Source of the DNA: CAMDBL01 sp964498125
GTDB lineage: Bacteria > Pseudomonadota > Alphaproteobacteria > Rhizobiales > Hyphomicrobiaceae
Direction of reading: 5' to 3'
DNA: 46,283 bases
Assembly (NCBI GenBank): GCA_964498125.1
Contig: CAZCGE010000103.1
Location: forward strand, 1 to 46,283
In this document: positions 1 through 7,855 of the stretch, in pieces
How positions within the stretch are numbered: position 1 is the first letter of the stretch
Layout: each line of letters starts with the position of its first letter
Position numbers and translations under genes: made by a program
Notes under the pieces: generated by a model
What the model was told of the DNA's origin: nothing
Database searches by the model: none
What the model saw: the letters and a program-made list of their open reading frames with translations, nothing else

Positions 1-75
1 CGCGAACCGCGCCTCGAACTCCGGCGCCGTCTTGGGAAAATCACGCCACAGATCGTCCGGCATCGAGTGCGTCAT
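1..75 (-). CDS. Partial gene, possible IS1595-type transposase N-terminus
   Basis: Only the first 25 codons are inside the window; the gene runs leftward off the edge. The start is an ATG at 75-73, and an AAGGAG ribosome binding site is present on the minus strand (83-88), 7 bases upstream. The visible protein reads MTHSMPDDLWRDFPKTAPEF and then EARFA. A short DFPxxxxEFExRF start is remembered from IS1595-family (ISXO2-like) transposases, where a CRAYL-type stretch and a zinc ribbon follow, but none of that is in view. The strong start signal supports a real gene; the family is a guess. No terminal inverted repeat can be identified. Confidence 0.4.
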   Translation of the reverse strand, partial: MTHSMPDDLWRDFPKTAPEFEARFA

Positions 76-235
76 GGTCCAACTCCTTGTTGGAACTCAT
101 GTAGCTGGCGATTGCGCCGGAACTATGGGGATAGGCATGTGTTGACCGGCTGTCCTGGACGGGGGATCATGGTGGTGGATCGGCCCCGGTCGGCGTCGCG
201 GACCTCGGGGCATTCCGGTTCGGGAGCACGGCGGC

Positions 236-1303
236 ATGAGCTTCGAGGGCGCCATCGATTGCGACGTCCATCCGCTGACGCCGACGCCGCGCGTGCTGGC
301 AGCCTTCATGGACGACCATTGGCGCGACACCGTCAAGGTGCGCGGCATCGACTCGTGGGAGTCGATTGCCTATCCGGCGCGGGCGCCGCTGACCATCCGC
401 TCCGACTGGCGCCAGCAATCGCCGCGCCCGGACTCCAGCGCAGAGGCCCTCGGCGCAACGCTGCTCGACCGGTATGGATTATCCCACGCCATCCTGAATT
501 GCCTGTTCCCGGTGCAGTCGTTTCGCGATGCCAACCTCGCCGCGGCCTTCGCGCGCGCCGCCAATGACTGGCTCGCGGCCGAATGGCTCGCCAAGGATGC
601 GCGGCTGCGCGGTTCCCTGCTGGTGCCGCTGCAGTCGAGCGAGCTGGCGGTCGAGGAGATCGAACGGCGCGCGCACGATCCGCGGTTCGTGCAGATCTTG
701 CTGTGGGTATTCGGTGAGCAGCCGCTGGGCAAGGCGCAGTATTGGCCGATCTATGCGGCCGCCGAAAAGCACGGGTTTGCCGTCGCCATCCACGCCGGCT
801 CGAGCTACCTGCATCCGGTCACGGGGTCGGGCTGGCCGAGCCACTATATCGAGGATTATGCCGCGCAGTCGGTCGGATTTCACACCCAGCTCGGCAGCTT
901 CATCAGCGAAGGCGTGTTCGTCAAATACCCGCGCCTCAAGGTGGTGCTGACCGAATCGGGCATCACGTGGCTGCCGGCCTTCATCTGGCGACTGTCGAAG
1001 TTCTGGCGCGGCGTTCGCAACGAAGTGCCTTGGATCGACCGGGAGCCGATCGAGTTTGTGCGCGACAACGTCCGCCTGACGCTACAACCCTTCGATGCGC
1101 CGCGCGACGCGGAGATCGTGGCCCGCATCATGGAGCAATTGCGCAGCGACGATCTGGTCCTGTTTTCGACGGATTTCCCGCATTGGCAGTTCGACGGCGA
1201 GGATATACTGCCGCCGGGCTTGCAATCGCAGCAGGTCCGTAAGATTCTCATCGACAATCCGCGCGCCACGTACGCCCGCCTGGCGCCAAACTCCAGGAGT
1301 TGA
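236..1303 (+). CDS. Amidohydrolase-related metal-dependent hydrolase (ACMSD-like)
   Basis: This 355-residue protein belongs to the amidohydrolase 2 (PF04909) TIM-barrel family, whose members hydrolyse or decarboxylate aromatic or cyclic carboxylates with one divalent metal. The first-strand metal motif is DCDVHP near residues 8-13, where the usual HxH is replaced by DxH. A histidine follows strand 5 (VAIHAGSS), and the C-terminal catalytic aspartate is in FSTDFPHW. A downstream TESGITWLPAFIWRL segment is typical of the family. The ATG at 236 follows a GGGAGC-like site. The next gene starts 3 bases after the stop, so the two are almost certainly cotranscribed. The substrate cannot be read from sequence. 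The paralog beside it and the Rieske gene suggest catabolism of an aromatic or terpenoid compound. Confidence 0.88.
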   Translation: MSFEGAIDCDVHPLTPTPRVLAAFMDDHWRDTVKVRGIDSWESIAYPARAPLTIRSDWRQQSPRPDSSAEALGATLLDRYGLSHAILNCLFPVQSFRDANLAAAFARAANDWLAAEWLAKDARLRGSLLVPLQSSELAVEEIERRAHDPRFVQILLWVFGEQPLGKAQYWPIYAAAEKHGFAVAIHAGSSYLHPVTGSGWPSHYIEDYAAQSVGFHTQLGSFISEGVFVKYPRLKVVLTESGITWLPAFIWRLSKFWRGVRNEVPWIDREPIEFVRDNVRLTLQPFDAPRDAEIVARIMEQLRSDDLVLFSTDFPHWQFDGEDILPPGLQSQQVRKILIDNPRATYARLAPNSRS

Positions 1304-1306
1304 CCG

Positions 1307-2440
1307 ATGACACTGGATGCCCCCCTAGCGCTCGACCCTGTCGCAATCGCTGGCGATCGCCCCGATCGCGCAGCCCAGAGCCGGCTCGCCATCATCGATG
1401 GGGATATTCATACGACGCCGGCCAATCTCGACGAGTTGGCGCCGTTCCTGGAGAAGAAATGGCTGCGGCACCTCGAGACCTACGGATCGCGCAAGCGGCA
1501 CGGCCTGAACTACGAGCCGTATCCGAAAACGGCGCCGCGCGCGGCGCGCCGGGACGCCTGGCCCGAAGACGGTGGCCTGCCGGGCAGCGATCTGGCCCTG
1601 GTGCGCCGGCAGCATCTGGACGCCTATGGCGTCGATTTCGGCATCATGGGCCCGCTGGGCATGACCGGTCAGGGCGAGATCAATCCGCAGCTCAGCGTCG
1701 CCATGGCGCGCGCCATCAATGACTGGCAGCGCGAGGTGATGGCGGTGCCGGAGCCGCGGCTGCGCGCCTCCGTCATCGTGCCCTTCGAGGATGCGGCAGC
1801 CTCGGTGGCGGAGATCGAGCGGTGTGGCGCCGATCCGCACTATGCTCAGGTGTTCCTGCTGACGCGCAGCATGGAGCCGCTCGGCGCGCGCCGCTACTGG
1901 CCGATCTACGAGGCGGCCCAGGCTTATGGCTTGCCCATCGGCATCCACGTGTTCGGCGCCAGTGGGCATCCTTATACCGGCGCCGGCTGGCCCTCCTATT
2001 ACGTCGAGGAGGGCGCCGGGCATTCGACCTCCTGCCAGACGGTGGTGACGAGCCTGGTGATGGAGGGCGTGTTCGAGCGGTTCCCAAGGCTGAAGGCGGT
2101 CATGGTCGAAGGCGGCTTCGGCTGGCTGCCGGCATTGTCGTGGCGTCTCGACCGGCTCTACGAGCGGATGCGCGACGAGGTCGCGCATCTGACGCGGCGT
2201 CCCTCGGAGGTGATCCGCCAGCATGTCTGGGTGACGACGCAACCGATGGAGGAGCCCGAAACGCGGTCGCATCTGCTGGAGACCATGGAGTGGATCGGCT
2301 GGGACCGGCTGTTGTTCTCCAGCGACTACCCGCACTGGGACTTCGATGATCCGTTCCGCGCCTTCCCGGCCAACATCGGCGACGCGCGCAAGCGCCAGAT
2401 CCTGGCCGCCAATGGCCACTCGGTCTACAGGCTGAACTGA
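1307..2440 (+). CDS. Second amidohydrolase-related hydrolase, paralog of the gene upstream
   Basis: A 377-residue amidohydrolase 2 family protein, clearly paralogous to the preceding gene. Shared landmarks are DGDIHTTP near residue 31, GIHVFGASGHPYTGAGWPSY in the middle, EGGFGWLPALSWRLDRL, and SSDYPHWDFDDP near the end. It has about 25 extra N-terminal residues before the barrel. The ATG at 1307 follows an AGGAG (1295-1299) that lies inside the end of the upstream gene. Its stop TGA shares one base with the ATG of the Rieske gene, which indicates translational coupling. As in its neighbour, the first metal motif is DxH rather than HxH, known from ACMSD/LigW-like branches. Whether the pair forms a hetero-oligomer or works in series is not visible. 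Confidence 0.88.
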   Translation: MTLDAPLALDPVAIAGDRPDRAAQSRLAIIDGDIHTTPANLDELAPFLEKKWLRHLETYGSRKRHGLNYEPYPKTAPRAARRDAWPEDGGLPGSDLALVRRQHLDAYGVDFGIMGPLGMTGQGEINPQLSVAMARAINDWQREVMAVPEPRLRASVIVPFEDAAASVAEIERCGADPHYAQVFLLTRSMEPLGARRYWPIYEAAQAYGLPIGIHVFGASGHPYTGAGWPSYYVEEGAGHSTSCQTVVTSLVMEGVFERFPRLKAVMVEGGFGWLPALSWRLDRLYERMRDEVAHLTRRPSEVIRQHVWVTTQPMEEPETRSHLLETMEWIGWDRLLFSSDYPHWDFDDPFRAFPANIGDARKRQILAANGHSVYRLN

Positions 2441-2865
2441 TGGCGCGGCATGTGGTGGCGTTGGCGGGCGAGCTGCCGCCTGGAACGCGCAAACGCTGCA
2501 TGGTCGACGGCAAGGCCGTGCTCGTCCTGAACATCAAGGGCGAGCTGTTTGCCGTGTCCGATACCTGTCCGCACCGCGGTGCGAGCCTATCCGGTGGCAT
2601 TCTGACCGGCCAGATCGTCTCCCAGGCGCCGGGCCACTATGCCTATTCGCGCGCCGGCGAGATCCTGCGCTGTCCCTGGCACGCCTGGGAGTTCGATCTG
2701 CGGACCGGGCGATCATGGTGCGACCCCAAGCGCGTGCGGCTGCTGCAGCATGCCGTCACGGTGCAGGCTGGCGCAGCGCTGGCGGAGCAGTCTTACCAGG
2801 CGGAAACATTCCCCGTGCGCGTCGAGGAAGCCTATATCGTCGTCGAGACGAAAGACGGCGTTTGA
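2440..2865 (+). CDS. Small Rieske [2Fe-2S] protein
   Basis: A 141-residue single-domain Rieske protein. The cluster ligands are C43 and H45 in DTCPHRGASL, and C78 and H81 in LRCPWHAWEFD. The loop between the two motifs is about twice as long as in Rieske ferredoxins of ring-hydroxylating dioxygenases because of a SQAPGHYAYS-type insertion. The C-terminal part (EFDLRTGRSW, then CDPK) is typical of a stand-alone subgroup often annotated as Rieske 2Fe-2S or nitrite-reductase small-subunit-like. The ATG overlaps the stop of the second amidohydrolase by one base. No reductase or oxygenase alpha subunit is adjacent, so its electron partner is unknown. A redox role in the pathway served by the amidohydrolases is inferred from coupling only. 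Confidence 0.85.
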   Translation: MARHVVALAGELPPGTRKRCMVDGKAVLVLNIKGELFAVSDTCPHRGASLSGGILTGQIVSQAPGHYAYSRAGEILRCPWHAWEFDLRTGRSWCDPKRVRLLQHAVTVQAGAALAEQSYQAETFPVRVEEAYIVVETKDGV

Positions 2866-2921
2866 TGCTCTGCAGGTGCGTCCGGTCGCGCCGCCAGCCA
2901 TCGAACCCGTTGAAAACACCC

Positions 2922-2975
2922 CACGGCCGGTCATTGCAGGGGAGGCGAGACAATGACATCGCTTGACCGGCCGTG
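2922..2975. repeat. 12-bp perfect inverted repeat, intergenic
   Basis: The arms cacggccggtca (2922-2933) and tgaccggccgtg (2964-2975) are perfectly complementary around a 30-base loop. It lies about 55 bases after the Rieske stop codon. No T-tract follows, so it is not a classic intrinsic terminator. It may be a dispersed palindromic repeat or a Rho-stage 3'-end hairpin. Confidence 0.55.
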
Positions 2976-3023
2976 TGCGCCCCGGGATGAATGGATACGC
3001 ACGCAACGTACCCGCCATCAAAA

Positions 3024-3113
3024 ATGGCTGGTACTAGCCATCTTGCTGAAGTACCCGATTCACGCTGCATTTTCGTGCCACGAAATGTGGCACTCAATTC
3101 CGCGATCGGGTAC
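3024..3113. promoter_or_regulatory. Cluster of nested inverted repeats upstream of the PatB-like gene
   Basis: Three inverted repeats lie within 90 bases. atggct/agccat is at 3024-3029 and 3036-3041. An outer pair gtacccgat/atcgggtac is at 3051-3059 and 3105-3113. Inside that pair, at the centre, is gtgccacgaaatgtggcac (3075-3093), with 7-bp perfect arms and a 5-base spacer. The sequence gtactagcca also occurs twice as a direct repeat (3031-3040 and 3110-3119). The block ends 20 bases before the ATG at 3134, so it could be an operator region or a structured leader for that gene. The regulator is unknown. Confidence 0.5.
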
Positions 3114-3133
3114 TAGCCAGGAGCCGCAGGGCC

Positions 3134-4321
3134 ATGTTCGACTTCAATCGCGTTATCGAGCGCCGCGGCACCCACGCCACCAAATGGGACATGATGGCGC
3201 GGTTGTCCGGCATCACCGCGGCCGATGCGATCCCGATGTGGGTGGCGGACATGGATTTCGCCGCGCCACCCGGCGTCACCGAGGCACTGAGCGCCGAGGT
3301 GCAACGCGCCACGCACGGTTATTATGCCGATACCGGCACGTGGGCGGCCGCGCTCTGCACCTGGATGGCACGGCGGCATGATCTGCGCGTCGACCCGGCC
3401 TGGGTGAGCGTGACGCCTGGCATCGTATCCGGGCTCGGATTGATCCTGCAGGCGGTCACCTCGCCCGGCGACGAGGTCGTCGTTTTCCCGCCGGCCTATC
3501 ACGCCTTCCGCAAGATCATCCTCGCCAACGAGCGCAAGATCCTCGATGCGCAATTGGTCGAGACCAAGGGGCGCTATGCCATGGACCTCGACGGCCTGCG
3601 CCAGAAACTGACGCCGAGAACCAGGGTCGTCTTCTTTTGCAGCCCGCACAACCCCGGCGGCACCGTCTGGTCGCCGGCGGAGATCCGCGCGCTGGCCAGC
3701 TTCTGCGCCGAGCACGACCTGATCCTGGTGTCCGACGAGATCCACTGCGATCTGGTCTTCGCCGGTGCCAAGCATACCCCGACGCTGACCGCCGCTCCTG
3801 AAATCGCCGACCGCCTCATCACCTGCGTTGCCGCCACCAAGACGTTCAATATCGCTGGCGCGCACGCCGGTGCCTGCTTCACCTCGAATGGCGAGCTGAA
3901 GCGTCGCCTGGATGGGCGCATCGCGGCCAGCGGCCTGGCCTCCTACAACAGCTTCGGCATGATCGCCACCGAGGCGGCGTGGCGGACCGGCGAGGTCTGG
4001 CTCGACGCGCTGCTGCCCTACCTTGCCGCCAATCGCGATCTGCTGGATGCGCGGCTGCAAGCCGTGGCCCCTGGTGCCCGCTCGATGCGCCTCGACGCCA
4101 CCTACCTGGCGTGGGTGAACTTCTCCGGCACCGGCCTGCCAGCCGGCGAAGTCGCCGAGCGGGTCGCCAAGCGGGCGCGCATTTATGCCAGCCCCGGATC
4201 GCAGTTCGGTCCAGGTGGCGAATCCTGGTTACGACTCAATTTTGCCACCCCGCGCCCGATTCTCGAGGAGGCCCTGGGGCGGCTGGAAGATGCGTTCAAG
4301 GATCCGCGGGCGGGGAGATGA
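3134..4321 (+). CDS. patB: PatB/MalY-type PLP-dependent C-S lyase (aminotransferase fold)
   Basis: A 395-residue fold-type I PLP enzyme of the MalY/PatB subgroup, which cleaves cystathionine and related cysteine conjugates to a thiol, pyruvate and ammonia. The N-terminus IPMWVADMDF (33-42) is a subgroup hallmark. PHNPGG (171-176) carries the cofactor-contacting Asn, D201 in SDEIHCD should pair with the pyridine nitrogen, and K236 in ATKTFNIAG is the Schiff-base lysine. The C-terminal LRLNFATPR supplies the carboxylate-binding arginine. The length is normal for the family. It lies 10 bases before the PuuD-like gene and probably forms an operon with it. Palindromes directly upstream suggest its own promoter and control. 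True aminotransferase activity is possible, but the MalY signature favours a lyase. Confidence 0.88.
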   Translation: MFDFNRVIERRGTHATKWDMMARLSGITAADAIPMWVADMDFAAPPGVTEALSAEVQRATHGYYADTGTWAAALCTWMARRHDLRVDPAWVSVTPGIVSGLGLILQAVTSPGDEVVVFPPAYHAFRKIILANERKILDAQLVETKGRYAMDLDGLRQKLTPRTRVVFFCSPHNPGGTVWSPAEIRALASFCAEHDLILVSDEIHCDLVFAGAKHTPTLTAAPEIADRLITCVAATKTFNIAGAHAGACFTSNGELKRRLDGRIAASGLASYNSFGMIATEAAWRTGEVWLDALLPYLAANRDLLDARLQAVAPGARSMRLDATYLAWVNFSGTGLPAGEVAERVAKRARIYASPGSQFGPGGESWLRLNFATPRPILEEALGRLEDAFKDPRAGR

Positions 4322-4331
4322 GACCTCAACG

Positions 4332-5102
4332 ATGAAGAAACCCGTGGTTGGCGTGATTGCGAACACGCATATTGTCGAGAATCGTTTTCCTGCGCAGCTC
4401 TGCGGGGAGAGGAACCTGCGGGCACTGGCGGAGGTAGCCGGCGCGCTGCCGGTGGTTTTCGCTGGCGCCCCGGAGATCACCGACATCGGCGCGCTCCTCG
4501 AGGTGGTCGATGGCATCCTGTTGACGGGCGCACGCGCCAATGTCCATCCCACCCGGTTTCGCACCGAACCGCATGCCGCGCACGAGCCCTACGACGAACG
4601 CCGCGACGCGGTGGCGCTCGACCTCGTCGAGATTTGTGTCGCCCGCAGCATTCCGCTGTTTGGCATCTGCCGCGGTCTGCAGGAGATGAACGTTGCCTTC
4701 GGTGGCTCGCTGCATCCCGAGATCCGCGACTTGCCGGGACGCATCAACCATCGGATGCCGCGCCTGGCGACGGGAGAAATTCATCCCGACCCGACCGTCG
4801 TTTTCGCCGATCGCCACGAGGTGAGCCTGGTTGCCGATGGAGTCTTCGCGCGGCTGCTCGGGCGCCAAACCATCAACGTCAACTCGCTGCATGGCCAGGG
4901 CATTCTCGAGCCGGGCGAGCGTGTGATCGTCGAGGGCGTGGCGGCCGACGGCACCATCGAGGCGATCAGCATCGCGGATGCACCGGGCTTTGCGCTGGGC
5001 GTGCAGTGGCATGCCGAATACGATCCGCAGCACAATCCGGTGAATCGCGCCTTGTTCCAGGCATTCGGCGCGGCGCTGTTGGAATACAAGCGCGCTGGCT
5101 AG
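4332..5102 (+). CDS. puuD: PuuD-like gamma-glutamyl-GABA hydrolase (peptidase C26)
   Basis: A 256-residue class I glutamine-amidotransferase-like hydrolase. The nucleophile elbow is GICRGLQEMNVAFGG, with C113. The catalytic histidine is H227 in VQWHAEYD, where PuuD and its relatives normally have QWHPE. NSLHGQGI (184-191) is also characteristic of the family. PuuD frees GABA from gamma-glutamyl-GABA in the putrescine pathway; no other puu genes are nearby, so another gamma-glutamyl amide is possible. The start is the ATG at 4332, giving an N-terminus (MKKPVVGVIAN) that fits the family. A longer in-frame reading upstream would overlap the patB gene. The stop codon TAG (5100-5102) lies inside a dispersed repeat copy (5099-5167), so the extreme C-terminus may have been reset by that insertion. 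Confidence 0.88.
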   Translation: MKKPVVGVIANTHIVENRFPAQLCGERNLRALAEVAGALPVVFAGAPEITDIGALLEVVDGILLTGARANVHPTRFRTEPHAAHEPYDERRDAVALDLVEICVARSIPLFGICRGLQEMNVAFGGSLHPEIRDLPGRINHRMPRLATGEIHPDPTVVFADRHEVSLVADGVFARLLGRQTINVNSLHGQGILEPGERVIVEGVAADGTIEAISIADAPGFALGVQWHAEYDPQHNPVNRALFQAFGAALLEYKRAG

Positions 5103-5167
5103 AGCATTTTCCGCCAAAGTGGACACCGGTTTGGCGTGAGACAAATGCGAAAACAAAGGACTAGAGC
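5099..5167 (+). repeat. Dispersed hairpin repeat, copy 1 of 3
   Basis: The copy begins ctagagcattttccgcc and ends near aaaggactagagc. The same sequence recurs at 11771-11838 (inverted) and 40118-40180. Complementary pieces cgccaaa/tttggcg and gcattt/aaatgc inside the unit predict a two-step hairpin. Similar tagagcat...caccggtt...aaa elements are common between genes in Hyphomicrobiales. A perfect 10-bp palindrome, agagcgctct (5163-5172), lies at its right edge. The left end supplies the puuD stop codon. Confidence 0.8.
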
Positions 5168-5236
5168 GCTCTGATGTGAGGGCCCTGGGACAGTCTCGAA
5201 AATGAGCAGGCGCAGCGGACGGGTTATGGCCTCGCC

Positions 5237-5983
5237 TTGCCGATCATGGCTTATGCCGGCGGCATCTCGCTGGGCTATCAGCCGCCGGCCTCACTCGCCG
5301 AGGAAGCGGCGGCATACGTCGCGGCGGGGTATCGCGCGCTGAAGTTGCGCGTCGGTGACACGCCCAATCGCGATATCGCCCGTGTCGAAGCTGTACGCAA
5401 GGCCTTGGGCGACGACATCGAGATCCTGGTCGACGCCAACACCGGCTATTGCCTCGACGACGTGCGCCGCGTCATGCCGGCGTTCGAGGCGTGTGGCGTC
5501 GGCTGGCTGGAGGAGCCGTTCCCACCGCACGACCACCGCGACTACAGGGCCGCCGCCAAGCTCGGCCGCGTGCCGCTGGCGGCCTGCGAGAACCACTTCA
5601 CGCGCTTCGAGTTCACGCGGCTGATCGAGGACGGCGCGGTGCGGATCGCGCAACCGGATCTGTCGAAAACCGGCGGCGTCACCGAGGCCATGCGCATTGC
5701 CGCCATGCTCTCGGCCTGGAAGATCAGCTTCAATCCGCACACCTCGCTCACCAGCATCAACATGGCCGCTTCGATCCACGCGCTGGCCGCGGTCGACAAT
5801 GCCGGTTATTTCGAGGGCGATGTCACGGGCTACAATCCGTTCCGCGACAAGTTCGGCGCCGCGCCGCACAGCCTCGACAAGACCGGGTCGGCCCGCCCGC
5901 TCGACGGCCCAGGTCACGGCATCGCCGTCGACGAAAAATTCGTCGCCGCCCACCCGCTGATCGAGGGCCCCTGCTACGTGTAG
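5237..5983 (+). pseudogene. Mandelate racemase/enolase-superfamily enzyme, 5'-truncated
   Basis: The sequence encodes the C-terminal barrel of an enolase-superfamily dehydratase or racemase, about 248 residues, whereas family members have about 370. The whole N-terminal capping domain is missing. The retained barrel looks intact: LKLRVG on strand 2, metal ligands D in VDANTGY, E in WLEEPF and E in ACENHF, then QPDLSKTGGV and the strand-7 His in FNPHTSLTS. The frame is open back only to a TGA at 5177-5179, and similarity to the family starts around LPIMAYAGG. The break falls just after a dispersed repeat (5099-5167). A TTG at 5237 or ATG at 5246 could start a product, but no ribosome binding site is evident and the substrate lid is gone, so loss of function is likely. 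Confidence 0.72.
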
Positions 5984-6085
5984 CGGTGATCTTGATCTGA
6001 CATCATGCGGGGCTGGGACGAGCCCTCTTATCGGCCACGGCTGCCGGGGCCGCTGACGGGAGCCTGGATCTGCACGTGCCAAGCG

Positions 6086-7690
6086 CTACCCGGCCGCGAC
6101 GGTCGGCGGTGGGCGCGTCACGCGCAGACGGGGTGGCCGGGTGGAGATCTGCGCCGACGGCTTCATCTGGGCTTGATCGCACTGGGGGTTCGCGGGCGTC
6201 GCCGTTTGCACCCGCTTCTTGGGGAGCACGACAATGGCGTCGGTGCCCAGCCCCACCTCCGATCGCAGCTCGAAGACGCCGCCGTGCAATTCGGTCAGGT
6301 TCTGGACGATGGGCAAACCAAGCCCGGTGCCGCCCTCGGCGGATTTGTGCGCCAGCGCGCCTTGGCCGAAGGCCTGCAGGACTTTGGGTATCTCGTCCTC
6401 CGGAATGCCTGGGCCCGTGTCGCGCACCGCCAGCACTTGGCCGCCATCGGGAAGATTGGCGACAGTGAGCGTGATCGTGCCGCCGCGCGGCGTGAACTTC
6501 AGGGCGTTCGACATCAGGTTGAGGCAAATCTGGCGCACGGCGCGTTGGTCAGCCCAGACCTGGGACAATTGCAACTCGAAGTCCTGGATGACATGCAGGC
6601 CCTTTGCATCCGCCCGCAGCTTCAAGAGCCTCTGGCAATCCTCGATGACGTCTGTCAGGTAGAGCCATTCCTCATGCAGCTCGTAGCGGCCGGCCTCGAT
6701 TCGGGAGAGATCCAGGATCTCGTTGATCAGGTTCAATAGGTGGCGCCCGCTGTCGTGGATGTTGCCGGCATATTCCTTGTAGGTTGCATTCTCGATACGT
6801 CCGAGGATCTCGTTTTGCATGACCTCCGAGAAGCCCATGATGGCATTGAGTGGCGTGCGCAGTTCATGGCTCATGTTGGCCAGGAAGCGCGACTTGGCGA
6901 GGTTGGCGGATTCGGCGCGATGGCGCGCCTCGTCCGAAATGGCCTTGGCTTCTTCCAGCTCGGCGATCAGTGCATCCTTCTCGGAACGAAACTCGAGCAT
7001 CGAGATCGCCGTCCCGCTCAGTCCCTTGGCCAGGAAGATGAAATAGATGTGGACGCCGAGCGCCATCGAGGCCAGCGCGTAATAGAACGGATCCTGCACG
7101 ACGACGAGGCGCACGAGCACGGCCATCGTCATGGGGACGGTGCCCGCGTAGAGGATCGGCATCACCGTCGATGCGAATGTCATGCGGATGGCAAGAAGTA
7201 CGATCAGGGTCGCGAAAATGAAGACGTGCGAGGTAAAAATGAAGCCGTAGGAGGGGAAGGCCACGCTGCCGATGCCGACCAGGGCAAAGCCCGCCCACGT
7301 CACGCCGTTGAGCAACTCGCAGATGACGAAACGGCGCTTCCAGGCCTTGGGGTCGATCTCCGCGGCGGGCGTGGACAGGAAGCGGCGGCAGGCTTCCAGC
7401 AACGTGACCTTGGCGCCGATCACCAGCAGCAGCCAGAGGATGGCTTCGTTGATAGGCGCCCAAAACATGGAGGCCAGCGAGAAGATGATGGAGAGGGCCG
7501 GCATGGTGAAGGCGGCGCCAAGCTCGTTACGCACGAACATGGTCAGCAGTTCACGGTCGAAATCGGGCTTGTGAGCCCCGCCAGGTACGGCAATGCCGCG
7601 CGGCGCGCCAGGATGGTGCAACGCACGCGGTGGCGCGCCGGGTCGCTCACGCCCAGCGTCGTCCACAGCATGTGCGTCTTGCATCCCCAT
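6086..7690 (-). CDS. Membrane sensor histidine kinase (DivJ/PdhS-like)
   Basis: The predicted protein is about 534 residues from an ATG at 7690; a TTG at 7738 is an alternative and neither has a convincing ribosome binding site. Six or so hydrophobic segments fill the first 225 residues, followed by a short coiled coil (AELEEAKAISDEARHRAES). The HisKA box is FLANMSHELRTPLNAIMGF with phospho-His near residue 275. The ATPase domain shows the N box (NLMSNALKF), G1 (DTGPGIPEDE) and G2 (GGTGLGLPIV). This arrangement resembles DivJ/PleC/PdhS-class kinases of alphaproteobacteria that act on DivK-like response regulators. No response regulator or receiver domain is nearby, so it is an orphan kinase. 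It is divergent from the nuclease gene, with a palindrome in the shared region. Confidence 0.85.
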   Translation of the reverse strand: MGMQDAHAVDDAGRERPGAPPRALHHPGAPRGIAVPGGAHKPDFDRELLTMFVRNELGAAFTMPALSIIFSLASMFWAPINEAILWLLLVIGAKVTLLEACRRFLSTPAAEIDPKAWKRRFVICELLNGVTWAGFALVGIGSVAFPSYGFIFTSHVFIFATLIVLLAIRMTFASTVMPILYAGTVPMTMAVLVRLVVVQDPFYYALASMALGVHIYFIFLAKGLSGTAISMLEFRSEKDALIAELEEAKAISDEARHRAESANLAKSRFLANMSHELRTPLNAIMGFSEVMQNEILGRIENATYKEYAGNIHDSGRHLLNLINEILDLSRIEAGRYELHEEWLYLTDVIEDCQRLLKLRADAKGLHVIQDFELQLSQVWADQRAVRQICLNLMSNALKFTPRGGTITLTVANLPDGGQVLAVRDTGPGIPEDEIPKVLQAFGQGALAHKSAEGGTGLGLPIVQNLTELHGGVFELRSEVGLGTDAIVVLPKKRVQTATPANPQCDQAQMKPSAQISTRPPRLRVTRPPPTVAAG

Positions 7691-7784
7691 CGAGGCGCCG
7701 CACTCCGCTCTTGGCCTGCGCTGATCCTTGTAATTCAACGCGATCTCATGAGCCTCGGAGGGTGCCGCCGGAGGAGTTAATTAC

Positions 7785-7814
7785 TCGATAAAGCGCTTGC
7801 ACCAAGTTTATCGA
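7785..7814. promoter_or_regulatory. Inverted repeat between divergent kinase and nuclease genes
   Basis: The arms tcgataaa (7785-7792) and tttatcga (7807-7814) are perfectly complementary with a 14-base spacer. The right arm overlaps a 10-bp palindrome ttatcgataa (7808-7817). The surrounding sequence is the most AT-rich stretch between 6 and 11 kb. Its position fits an operator or promoter region serving the nuclease, the kinase, or both. Confidence 0.4.
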
Positions 7815-7855
7815 TAAGGCGATTTGGAGCAGGAAAAATCCTGAGAGGAGGCGGC

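Noticed and set aside
1325..2419. 364-codon minus-strand frame opposite the second amidohydrolase
   Set aside because: Shadow of an unmistakable family gene; no start signal or motif.
7777..7791. CtrA-like TTAA-N7-TTAA site near the kinase/nuclease promoter
   Set aside because: The second half is ATAA rather than TTAA and no second site is present.
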